The translations under genes and the position numbers were made by a program. From NCBI GenBank assembly GCA_035528905.1, contig DATKXU010000037.1:1-64000 (forward strand): DNA of 64,000 bases. Direction: 5' to 3'. Numbering within the stretch: the first letter of the stretch is position 1; the number at the start of each line of letters is the position of its first letter. The notes under the pieces were generated by a model. It made no database searches, was not told the DNA's origin, and saw only the letters and a list, made by a program, of their open reading frames with translations. This document shows positions 33,398 through 41,511 of the stretch, piece by piece. The stretch is from DATKXU01 sp035528905 (GTDB lineage Bacteria > Armatimonadota > UBA5829 > DTJY01).

Positions 33398-35275
33398 TCA
33401 ATCTCTGCTCTTTGAAGGCTGCCCTTTCCGAGCCTGTCCAACCTGCTGGTGCTCGATCGTTACGCTTGCCAGCGACTTCGGCTCCAGTTGGACGAGTTTG
33501 CCCGCGAATCCCTTTGCTGCGGGCTGATCATTGAAATTATGCACGATTACCTCGCCCGACGGAAGCAGAGTGCAGTACACGCCGTCCCACTCCGCATCTA
33601 CCTCAACGGCGTTCTTCATCTTCGGCTCGAAGTCGGAGAGGCTGTGGACAACGTCGCACAGCAGCTCGTAGTAGGTCCTTCGGCAGTCCCATGATCCCGC
33701 GAAGTAAAAGGCGTATCCCCTGCCAAGGCGGTTGTCCCAGATCACCGGCCTTCCCTCTGTGCGCACCATCACCTTCACACCGGGCAGCAAGCCGACTATG
33801 GATTTGTCAGAAGCAGCGTCCGGCAAGCTGCGAACACGACGCGGGAAATCCTCATTGCCATCTTCGAGTACGCCGCCAGGCGCTTCGGCGGCCGAATCGG
33901 GGATGCCGAAGAGCCGCCGCCACACCGACGCGTCTCCCTCAACAGACGCGATGGGACCAAAGTTGTACGAGACTATGACCCCACCGGATTTCACCCAGGT
34001 CTCGATCTTCCTCAGCGCTCCGCTCTCGACAAAGTTCCCCTCGAACAGCACCAGCACCCTATACTCTCCCAATGCACCGTCCTCGACCATCCGCTCGTCC
34101 AGGATGTCGAAGTCCATCACGTCGCGAATTGCCGATGCTCCCTCGCGGAACCTCGGTGGATAGGTGAACTCGGGATGCAGCCGCCTGTCCGTGGTTGGAT
34201 AGAAGAGGGCAACGTCCACCACTGGCTGCTCAGTCGTGAGAAACGTCCCGTATTTCTCGAAGACATGCTGGGCATTAGTCGGATTCATCCCCCAGTCCCA
34301 ATACCCGAAGCTTCCGCACGAGATAGATTCGAAGAATCGGCTGACCTCGCCTTCGACGCTGATCCCACCTGGCGGCTCGGTCCGCAAAGGCGCTTTGTAG
34401 AACTTGCACGCGCTCGCAATCCTCCTCAACATGCTGGCATAGTTCTGGGGCATCGGCAGGTAGCCGCCGTGGGTGGAGCGGATGTGGACCCCGTACTTCC
34501 GCACGATTCTTGGCAGCGCCGAGTTATCCTGGCCATGAGTAAGAGCTTCGTCGCCGCATCCCAGCGGAATCATGAGCATCGCGTCCGGGAAATGCTTCCT
34601 CGCAATTCGGCAGACGCTGGCGCAATATCGCGTCATCGAGTCATAATACCATCCCACGAAATCGAGCCACTGCCTTCTCTGCCCGGGTGTCTCGCGCTTA
34701 GCGTCCAATGGCGGATATCCAACTTTGTCGAACCCAGAGACCTTCGCGTCCCATGCCTCGTTCAAAGCAGCAATCGTCTTGTACTTCCGCTGCACGCTGC
34801 TGCGGAAGTGCTGACGGGCGTACTCGTCAGCGCACCACCAATCGTGATGACCCGCGCCTTCTTTGCCGAAACGCCTGATCTCATCAGCGTGATAACCCGC
34901 CGGATAGTGGACCTCGCCGAAATCGCCGTAAATCCCAAGATAAATGGCGCTGATATTCCCGCCGTCCAGCTTCCACCAGAAGTTGGACGGCGACGGCGGA
35001 ACAGATGCGGCAACCCAAACATGGAACATGCCGGGCGATGAAACTGCGAACTCATACGACGCTGTGTAGCCGTCCGCTCCCGGCTCCCGCTCTTCCCAGA
35101 GCCTGAGAATCTTGTCGCCGCTGACTATCCCTGGGAAATCGAAGACACCACTGAAGTTCTGAGCGTTCGCATTCTCTGCCTCGATCCATATGCGGTCCGC
35201 AGAAACCGGCACTATCAGAGGCAGCAGGATCGCAACCATAAGAAGTAGTATTCGCGCTGATCCTCTCCGCATCAT
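33398..35275 (-). CDS. Secreted clan GH-A glycoside hydrolase, GH42/GH14-like
   Basis: This 625-residue protein has a signal peptide (ILLLMVAILLPLIVPVSA) and a CBM-like beta domain (residues 27-115, IWIEAENANAQNFSG). It continues with a catalytic part containing YLGIYGDFGEVHYP (acid/base Glu expected in GDFGE), FRTEPPGG-like LRTEPPGGISVEGE (possible nucleophile region) and a C-terminal trimerisation-like domain (VALFYPTTDRRLHPEFTYPP, VLVLFEGNFVESGALRKIETWVKSGGVIV). The CBM-like domain runs almost directly into the strand-4 acid/base motif, so the first third of the TIM barrel seems missing. It may be an internal deletion and the enzyme could be inactive. Confidence 0.7.
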   Translation of the reverse strand: MMRRGSARILLLMVAILLPLIVPVSADRIWIEAENANAQNFSGVFDFPGIVSGDKILRLWEEREPGADGYTASYEFAVSSPGMFHVWVAASVPPSPSNFWWKLDGGNISAIYLGIYGDFGEVHYPAGYHADEIRRFGKEGAGHHDWWCADEYARQHFRSSVQRKYKTIAALNEAWDAKVSGFDKVGYPPLDAKRETPGQRRQWLDFVGWYYDSMTRYCASVCRIARKHFPDAMLMIPLGCGDEALTHGQDNSALPRIVRKYGVHIRSTHGGYLPMPQNYASMLRRIASACKFYKAPLRTEPPGGISVEGEVSRFFESISCGSFGYWDWGMNPTNAQHVFEKYGTFLTTEQPVVDVALFYPTTDRRLHPEFTYPPRFREGASAIRDVMDFDILDERMVEDGALGEYRVLVLFEGNFVESGALRKIETWVKSGGVIVSYNFGPIASVEGDASVWRRLFGIPDSAAEAPGGVLEDGNEDFPRRVRSLPDAASDKSIVGLLPGVKVMVRTEGRPVIWDNRLGRGYAFYFAGSWDCRRTYYELLCDVVHSLSDFEPKMKNAVEVDAEWDGVYCTLLPSGEVIVHNFNDQPAAKGFAGKLVQLEPKSLASVTIEHQQVGQARKGQPSKSRD

Positions 35276-35616
35276 CCGTACCTACCATGAAGCTCTATGT
35301 AGGACACCAGAAGCGGCCGCGCTGCACCAACCTGGAACCTGAAACTTGGAACCTGGAACCCGTTTTCTCTGCCCTGCGTTAGTTTCCGACAATCGCCGCT
35401 CCTTGTCAAGGAGCGAGATGCATTGCACACAAGCTGAAGCAGCAGGAGGGCGTGGCAATATGAGATTGAAAGCGGTCAAGCAGGAGGAGTGTCGTTTGCC
35501 CCGCAAGAATAATACAGCAGCACGCGAATAGAGTCGCCGAGGTAAGCCGAAGCGTGTCGGCTGGGAACTAACAATCCGGGATAGCTGCCACCGATGGCAG
35601 GAGTGATCTACTCACC
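35276..35616. repeat. Intergenic region with a 4-unit heptamer tract
   Basis: This is the spacer between divergent genes. Units ACCTGGA, ACCTGAA, ACTTGGA and ACCTGGA fill 35330-35357. A 23-codon reading frame at 35460-35531 follows a GGAGG but has no other support. No clear promoter for the activase gene was seen. Confidence 0.7.
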
Positions 35617-38600
35617 ATGTCCGATAGAGAGCTGAGACTAGGCATTGATGTAGGATCGGTAAGTGTGAACGTGGCGGTTCTGGGCCGGGCGGCAGAAGTC
35701 CTGGAAACGCAGTACATCCGGCACAAGGGCCGGCCCATGCAAGTCGCCGCGGATGCAATCGAGGAGATCGCGGCCAAGTATGCCGGGCGAATCAGGGGCT
35801 GTGCCGCAACCGGGATGGCCGGCAGGCTCGTTGCTGATGCGCTCGATGGCGTGTTCGTGAACGAGGTCATCGCACAGGCCGCCGCTGCCGCTTATCTTCA
35901 CCCGGAGGCCCGGACGGTCATCGAGATCGGCGGCGAGGACTCCAAACTGATCTTCCTGAAGCCCGCGGAGGGCGGCGGCGCCGCCAGCATTGCCGATTTC
36001 CAGATGAATACCGTCTGCGCCGCCGGCACGGGCTCGTTCCTCGACCAGCAGGCCAGCAGGATGGGCTTGACGATAGAGGAGTTCGGGCAGCTCGCGCTCA
36101 AGTCGAAGAACCCGCCGCGGGTAGCCGGTAGATGCAGCGTCTTCGCCAAGAGCGATATGATCCACCTCCAGCAGAAGGCCACTCCGGTCCACGACATCGT
36201 TGCCGGCCTATGCTTCGCACTGGCGCGCAATTTCAAGAGCACGGTCGGCGCTGCCCGCAAGTTCGAGAAGCCCATCGCCTTCCAGGGAGGCGTAGCGGCG
36301 AATCCGGGCATCGTGAAGGCGATGGAAGGCGTGCTCGGACTGTCCGAGGGCGAGCTCATCATACCCAAGGAGTTCGGCTGTACAGGGGCCATCGGTGCTG
36401 TGCTGGTTGCGATGCGCACGGACGCAGCCCGCGAGTGCGAGCTCAGCGCGCTTGGCCGCCTGCGCGACGCCGGATTGGCCACACAGGAGAAACCAGCGGC
36501 GGAGAAGCCTCTGAAGATCGAGAAATCCGCGCTTCCGAAGGACCAGCCGTGCGCGCCGCCTCCTCATGAGCGCGTCCCCGCCTATCTCGGCGTGGATGTA
36601 GGTTCGATAAGCACGAATGTCGTAGTCCTCGACGCGAACAAGCAAGTTCTAGCAAAGCGCTATCTGATGACCGCGGGGCGCCCCATCGAGGCAGTGCGCC
36701 AGGGTCTGACAGAGGTCGGGGACGAGATCGGCCATCTGGTGGATATCCGCGGCGCATGCACGACGGGCTCGGGCCGCTACCTCATCGCCGACTTTATAGG
36801 CGCAGACGTTGTCCGAAACGAGATCACCGCGCAGGCCAGAGCCGCTGGGGAGATTGACTCTGACGTTGACACCATCTTTGAGATCGGCGGCCAGGATTCG
36901 AAGTTCATCAGCCTGCATCAAGGGGCCATCGTGGACTTCGAGATGAACAAGGTCTGCGCCGCGGGCACAGGATCCTTCCTTGAAGAGCAGGCCGAGAAGC
37001 TCGCGATCAACATTAAGGAAGAATTCGGCAGGCTCGCGCTCTCTTCCGACTCGCCCCTCAACCTGGGGGAGCGGTGCACAGTGTTCATGGAGACAGAGCT
37101 GGTCCGCCATCAGCAAATCGGCGCGCCTACCGAGGACCTGGTCGCCGGGCTGAGCTATTCGATAGTCAGAAACTATCTGAATCGGGTCGTCGGCACGAAG
37201 CGTGTTGGCGACAGAATATTCTTCCAGGGTGGAGTTGCGTCGAACAAGGGCGTCGTGGCGGCATTCGAATCCGTCACCGGCAAACCAATCATCGTTCCGC
37301 AGCATCACGAGGTCACAGGCGCCATTGGGTGCGCCTGCATCGCAATGGACGAGGACAAAGGCGAGGGAAGCAGCTTCAAGGGGTTCGACCTGAGCCAGAA
37401 GCATTACGAAATCTCCTCGTTCGAGTGCAAGGAGTGCGCCAACCACTGTGAGATCAACCGTGTCGTCGTCGAGGGTGAAAAGCCGCTCTTCTACGGCAGC
37501 CGGTGCGAAAAGTACGACGTTGACCGTCGAGCGGCGGAGAAGGCCCAATTCCCCGATTACTTTGCCGAGCGGGACGAGATGCTCCTGGAGCCATATACAG
37601 CCTCAGAGGCTACCAGCCCCGGCGCGATTCGCGTGGGCATTCCGCGCGCTCTGCTGTTCTACGAGCTTTATCCATTCTGGCAGGCGTTCTTGAAGGAGTT
37701 GGGCTGCGAGGTCGTCGTATCCGACGCAACGACCAAACGCATCATTCACGACGGCGCAGAGCGATCGGTAGCAGAGACCTGCTTCCCGATGAAAGTCGCG
37801 CTCGGCCATGTGCTGAACCTCCTGGACAAGGAGATTGACTGCATTTTCCTGCCGAGCGTCATCAATCTGCCGCTGCCGGACAAACGCATGACCGACAGCT
37901 TCGTCTGCCCATACGTGCAGAGCTTAGCCTACACGATCAAATCGGCGGTGGATTTCACGGCGGCGGGCATCAAGGTTCTGGAGCCGGTGGTCTATCTGCA
38001 GCTTGGCATGAAACACAAGATCAAGGCGCTCCAGCGGATCGGGCGTGATCTGGGGCGCTCGAAGGCTGAGGTAGCGCGCGCCGTCGCCGCGGCCGGGGAG
38101 AATCTCGCTAAGTTCCAGGCGAAACTGGCCGCACGAGGCAAGGAAGTCCTCGCCGAAATCCCCCGGGGCGAAAAGGCGGTAGTAGTCATCGGCCGGTCAT
38201 ACAACACCTGCGATTCCGGCGCGAACCTGGAGATCCCGAAGAAGCTGAACAAGATGGGCGTGCGCTGCGTCCCAATAGACTTCCTGCCGCTCGATTCGGT
38301 TCACCTCCCTGATGAGTGGAAGAACATGTACTGGCGCTACGGGCAGAAGATTCTCTCGGCGGGCGAAATCGTGGCGGATGACAACAGGCTTTACCCGCTC
38401 TATCTGACGAACTTCGGCTGCGGGCCGGATTCGTTCGTGCACAAGTTCTTCCGCGAGCGCCTGGGCAGCAAGCCCTGCCTGGTCATCGAGGTTGACGAGC
38501 ACAGCGCGGATGCCGGCATGATAACCCGCTGCGAGGCGTTCATGGACAGCATCGCCAATACGGACGGCTCCGCGGCCGGCGGACGATTCTTCCGCCCTGT

Positions 38601-39831
38601 CAACATCGAGAAAGGGACTCACCGGACTGTGCTCATTCCAAATATGAGCGCTCACGCTTACGCACTGGCCGCAGCGTTCGAGGCGTGTGGCATGCGCGCA
38701 GAGGTACTTCCCCTGCCCGACGAAGAAACCCTCGAATGGGGCCGGCAATTCACGACCGGCAAGGAATGCTTCCCGTGCATAGTGACCACCGGCGACATGG
38801 TGAAGTTTGCGAAGCGGCCGGACTTCGACGGGAACAAATATGCGTTCTTCATGGGTGGATCGGGCGGGCCGTGCAGATTCGGCCAGTACAACGCCCTCCA
38901 ACGCATGGTGCTCGACCAGATCGGTTATCCGGATGTCCCAATCTACGCGCCGAACCAGGCATCCAGCTTCTACAACGACATAGGCATTGTCGGCCGAAAG
39001 CTCCTGGTGCAGGGCTGGAAGGGCATCATCGCCATGGACTTGCTTGAGAAGTGCGTGCGCGAGACGAGGCCGTATGAGGTAGCCAAGGGATCGGCAAATG
39101 AGGCATTCGAGCGATCCGTAATGCTGGTCTACGAAGCCATTAAGAACCAGACAGACCTTGTACACGCGCTTCGGGAGTGCCGGAAGCTCTTCGAGGCCGT
39201 TCAGGTGGATCGCAGCGTGCAGAAGCCGATCATCGGCTACATCGGCGAGTTCTACGTTCGCGCCAACGCCTTCAGCAACCAGGACCTCATCAGCAAGATC
39301 GAAGAGCTGGGCGGAGAGGTCTGGGCCGCGCCGATTCTGGAATGGTTCCTCTACCGCAACGTCCGCCGGAGCATGCGCGCCCGGCTCGCAGGCGACTTCA
39401 AGTTGTGGATCAAGAACCATTTGCAGGACTACATCATGAGGCGCCAGGAGCACGAACTCGCGCATGTATTCCACGGCTTCCTGCGGAATCTGGACGAGCC
39501 TTCAAGCGACGAGGTTCTCGATATGGCCGGGCCTTACGTCCACAGGAGCTTCGAGGGCGAGGCGATCATGACGGTCGGCAAGGCGGTGGACTTCATCAAG
39601 AAGGGCCTGTCCGGCGTCGTGGCCGTGATGCCGTTCACGTGCATGCCGGGGACGATTGCGAACGCGCTCTTGAAGCGGGTGCGCGAGGAGCTGGGCGAGT
39701 TCCCGTTCCTGAACATGGTCTACGACGGCGTCGAGCAGGGCACGGACGCGACGCGCCTGGAAGCGTTCACGCACCAGGCCCGCGAGTACATGAAGCGCCA
39801 GGCCGGGGATATGGCGCCTGTTGGAAAATGA
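35617..39831 (+). CDS. Giant acyl-CoA dehydratase activase fused to HgdB-like domains
   Basis: This 1,404-residue protein combines two ASKHA activase domains with C-terminal dehydratase-related domains. Each activase unit has the ATP-binding start (LGIDVGSVSVNVAVL near residue 9; LGVDVGSISTNVVVLDANK near residue 326), a GGEDSK/GGQDSK loop and the cluster cysteine in VCAAGTGSFL. Each also has a second cysteine (RCSVFAKSD; RCTVFMETE). A cysteine-rich linker FECKECANHCEI follows near residue 606, then DUF2229/COG3580-COG3581-type domains to the end. Activases of this kind drive electrons by ATP hydrolysis into (R)-2-hydroxyacyl-CoA dehydratases or benzoyl-CoA reductases; the role of this long fusion is not settled. 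No separate dehydratase is nearby. Confidence 0.9.
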   Translation: MSDRELRLGIDVGSVSVNVAVLGRAAEVLETQYIRHKGRPMQVAADAIEEIAAKYAGRIRGCAATGMAGRLVADALDGVFVNEVIAQAAAAAYLHPEARTVIEIGGEDSKLIFLKPAEGGGAASIADFQMNTVCAAGTGSFLDQQASRMGLTIEEFGQLALKSKNPPRVAGRCSVFAKSDMIHLQQKATPVHDIVAGLCFALARNFKSTVGAARKFEKPIAFQGGVAANPGIVKAMEGVLGLSEGELIIPKEFGCTGAIGAVLVAMRTDAARECELSALGRLRDAGLATQEKPAAEKPLKIEKSALPKDQPCAPPPHERVPAYLGVDVGSISTNVVVLDANKQVLAKRYLMTAGRPIEAVRQGLTEVGDEIGHLVDIRGACTTGSGRYLIADFIGADVVRNEITAQARAAGEIDSDVDTIFEIGGQDSKFISLHQGAIVDFEMNKVCAAGTGSFLEEQAEKLAINIKEEFGRLALSSDSPLNLGERCTVFMETELVRHQQIGAPTEDLVAGLSYSIVRNYLNRVVGTKRVGDRIFFQGGVASNKGVVAAFESVTGKPIIVPQHHEVTGAIGCACIAMDEDKGEGSSFKGFDLSQKHYEISSFECKECANHCEINRVVVEGEKPLFYGSRCEKYDVDRRAAEKAQFPDYFAERDEMLLEPYTASEATSPGAIRVGIPRALLFYELYPFWQAFLKELGCEVVVSDATTKRIIHDGAERSVAETCFPMKVALGHVLNLLDKEIDCIFLPSVINLPLPDKRMTDSFVCPYVQSLAYTIKSAVDFTAAGIKVLEPVVYLQLGMKHKIKALQRIGRDLGRSKAEVARAVAAAGENLAKFQAKLAARGKEVLAEIPRGEKAVVVIGRSYNTCDSGANLEIPKKLNKMGVRCVPIDFLPLDSVHLPDEWKNMYWRYGQKILSAGEIVADDNRLYPLYLTNFGCGPDSFVHKFFRERLGSKPCLVIEVDEHSADAGMITRCEAFMDSIANTDGSAAGGRFFRPVNIEKGTHRTVLIPNMSAHAYALAAAFEACGMRAEVLPLPDEETLEWGRQFTTGKECFPCIVTTGDMVKFAKRPDFDGNKYAFFMGGSGGPCRFGQYNALQRMVLDQIGYPDVPIYAPNQASSFYNDIGIVGRKLLVQGWKGIIAMDLLEKCVRETRPYEVAKGSANEAFERSVMLVYEAIKNQTDLVHALRECRKLFEAVQVDRSVQKPIIGYIGEFYVRANAFSNQDLISKIEELGGEVWAAPILEWFLYRNVRRSMRARLAGDFKLWIKNHLQDYIMRRQEHELAHVFHGFLRNLDEPSSDEVLDMAGPYVHRSFEGEAIMTVGKAVDFIKKGLSGVVAVMPFTCMPGTIANALLKRVREELGEFPFLNMVYDGVEQGTDATRLEAFTHQAREYMKRQAGDMAPVGK

Positions 39832-39860
39832 TCTGCGCATATCAGTCCCCGGTCTCGGTC

Positions 39861-40030
39861 ATCCACTATCAAACATCCAGTATGGGATTGTTCAAAAACG
39901 CTGGTTTCGCTTTGGATCCCGTAGGTTGTATGGGAGGGCGAAGCTCCTGCTGAGCCGTGTGGATGCGGACTCGGGAGGACCCTCGCCCTCCCGGATGCCC
40001 TTTTTAAACAATCCCGTATCCAATATCCAA
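39861..40030. repeat. ATCC-type heptamer tract split by an inserted element
   Basis: On the left, units ATCCACT (39861-39867), ATCAAAC (39868-39874) and ATCCAGT (39875-39881) begin 30 bp after the activase stop. On the right, ATCCAAT (40017-40023) and ATCCAAC (40024-40030). Removing the element at 39884-40014 and one copy of its GTAT flank joins them into five unbroken 7-bp units. Confidence 0.85.
39884..40014. mobile_element. MITE-like element with 15-bp terminal inverted repeats
   Basis: This 131-bp element begins GGGATTGTTCAAAAA and ends TTTTTAAACAATCCC, inverted with one mismatch. It is flanked by direct repeats GTAT at 39880-39883 and 40015-40018, the mark of a 4-bp target-site duplication. 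Inside lies a second inverted pair, GGGAGGGCGA (39932-39941) and TCGCCCTCCC (39982-39991), of REP-like appearance. No coding capacity. A transposase would have to act in trans. Confidence 0.8.
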
Positions 40031-40125
40031 CCCACCCCTTGAACTCCCTGCGCCGTCCGTGTTAGCATATGGGCGGAACGGCCCTTCAGAAGCCGGGCCG
40101 TACCACATTAGCTATGGAGGGACCA

Positions 40126-41415
40126 ATGAACAACATTCGAGCACTGCTGTGGATACTGCTGGTGTGCGCCATACTGTGCGTGAGTCTCAATGCTTCGGGG
40201 GCGCAGACCGCCGTGCCCACGTCCCGCTTCAATGTGCGGGAGTACGGCGCAGTAGGCGACGGGAAGGCGGACGACACCGCCGCATTTCAGAAGGCGCTGG
40301 ACGCTGCCGCCGCCGAAGGTGGGGGAACCGCCTTCGTCCCAACGGGCAACTACCTGATAAAGACGCACCTATCCATCCCCGGCCACGTGACTCTGGAGGG
40401 CATCTGGACGATGCCGCCTGCCTGGGCCAAGGGGAGTTGTTTGCTTGCTGTAGAAGGAAAAGGGAAAGCGGACGGCCCGCCCTTCATATCGCTCATGGGA
40501 CAGAATGCCACGTTGAAGGGCTTGGTCATCAATTACCCGGAGCAACCTAGGGAAGGCACCGCTCCCATCCCTTACCCCTGGACGGTTAAGCACATCGCCG
40601 GCGATAACTGCTCCATCATAGACGTGCTGATCGCGAACCCGTATCAGGCCGTGGACTTCACCGGCGCGGCGCGGCATTATATCCGCAACCTGTACGGCCA
40701 GCCGCTCTTCAAGGGCATCTACGTTGACCAGTGCTACGACGTTGGAAGGATCGAGAACGTTCACTTCTGGCCGTTTGGAGTGACCTGGAAGGCGGGAGAG
40801 GGTCTGAGCAAGTGGATGAGCGAGAATGCCACCGCATTCATCTTCGGCCGCACCGACTGGCAGTATGTGACCAACACATTCTGCTTCGGCTACAAGATCG
40901 GATATCATTGGATCAGAACGCAGTCAGGTAGGAGTAACGGCAATTACCTCGGCATCGGGGCGGACTGGTGCATAAATCCGGTAGTAGTGGACGACGTCGA
41001 GCTGTTCGGAACGCTGATCACGAACGGCGAATTCGTCGCCATGACTACCCCGAAGGCCACGAGCGTCCTGGTGAACGATTCCAACAAGGGCGTCGTGAAC
41101 TTCCAGAACTGCTCTTTCTGGGGAGCGTCGGATCGGATTGCCAGCATCGGCGGGCGCGGCGCGGTCACGTTCACCGGCTGCAATTTCATGCAGTGGGACA
41201 AGAACAGGACGGGCCGGTACGCAATCAGCGTCCGCGGCGGGCGGCTGACCGTGTCCGGGTGCTACTTCCAGGACTTCGAGGGCAACAAGAAGGACGTGGA
41301 GATTCTCGCCGGCACGAAGTCCGCCGTCATAATGGGCAACCAGTCGGTCGGCAAGTTCGAGGTCAAGAACGAGATCGGCGAGAAAGCCCAGATCGGCCTG
41401 AACGTGGGGGAATAG
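40126..41415 (+). CDS. Secreted pectate-lyase-like (right-handed beta-helix) protein
   Basis: This 429-residue protein has a signal peptide (MNNIRALLWILLVCAILCVS, cleavage after NASGAQ). The entry motif of pectate lyase superfamily 3/GH28/GH55-like helices follows: FNVREYGAVGDGKADDTAAFQKALDAA. Repeated coils with turn residues follow (VNFQNCSFWG, VTFTGCNFMQ, LTVSGCYFQDF). GGAGG 5 nt before the ATG fixes this start over a longer reading. It probably acts on an extracellular polysaccharide; the catalytic residues cannot be assigned. Confidence 0.85.
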   Translation: MNNIRALLWILLVCAILCVSLNASGAQTAVPTSRFNVREYGAVGDGKADDTAAFQKALDAAAAEGGGTAFVPTGNYLIKTHLSIPGHVTLEGIWTMPPAWAKGSCLLAVEGKGKADGPPFISLMGQNATLKGLVINYPEQPREGTAPIPYPWTVKHIAGDNCSIIDVLIANPYQAVDFTGAARHYIRNLYGQPLFKGIYVDQCYDVGRIENVHFWPFGVTWKAGEGLSKWMSENATAFIFGRTDWQYVTNTFCFGYKIGYHWIRTQSGRSNGNYLGIGADWCINPVVVDDVELFGTLITNGEFVAMTTPKATSVLVNDSNKGVVNFQNCSFWGASDRIASIGGRGAVTFTGCNFMQWDKNRTGRYAISVRGGRLTVSGCYFQDFEGNKKDVEILAGTKSAVIMGNQSVGKFEVKNEIGEKAQIGLNVGE

Positions 41416-41444
41416 ACGGTCGGGTTGACCCAACCCCCCGGTAG

Positions 41445-41473
41445 TTGAACCCCAAAGCAATCAGGCGTATAAT
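41445..41473 (+). promoter_or_regulatory. Strong sigma-70-type promoter for the KAP-LRR gene
   Basis: TTGAAC at 41445-41450 and a perfect TATAAT at 41468-41473 are separated by the optimal 17 bp. The start codon lies 39 bp downstream. The gene is therefore likely transcribed independently of the upstream beta-helix gene. Confidence 0.7.
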
Positions 41474-41511
41474 TAGAGAAATCTAGCAGATTCGCCCATG
41501 GGGTGACTGGT

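Noticed and set aside
35460..35531. 23-codon frame MRLKAVKQEECRLPRKNNTA considered as a small gene
   Set aside because: Only a weakly spaced GGAGG supports it; it lies in repeat-rich spacer DNA and shows no domain or membrane segment.
38197..39474. Long open frame antisense to the activase gene
   Set aside because: The sense strand is clearly coding with conserved motifs throughout; the antisense product has none.
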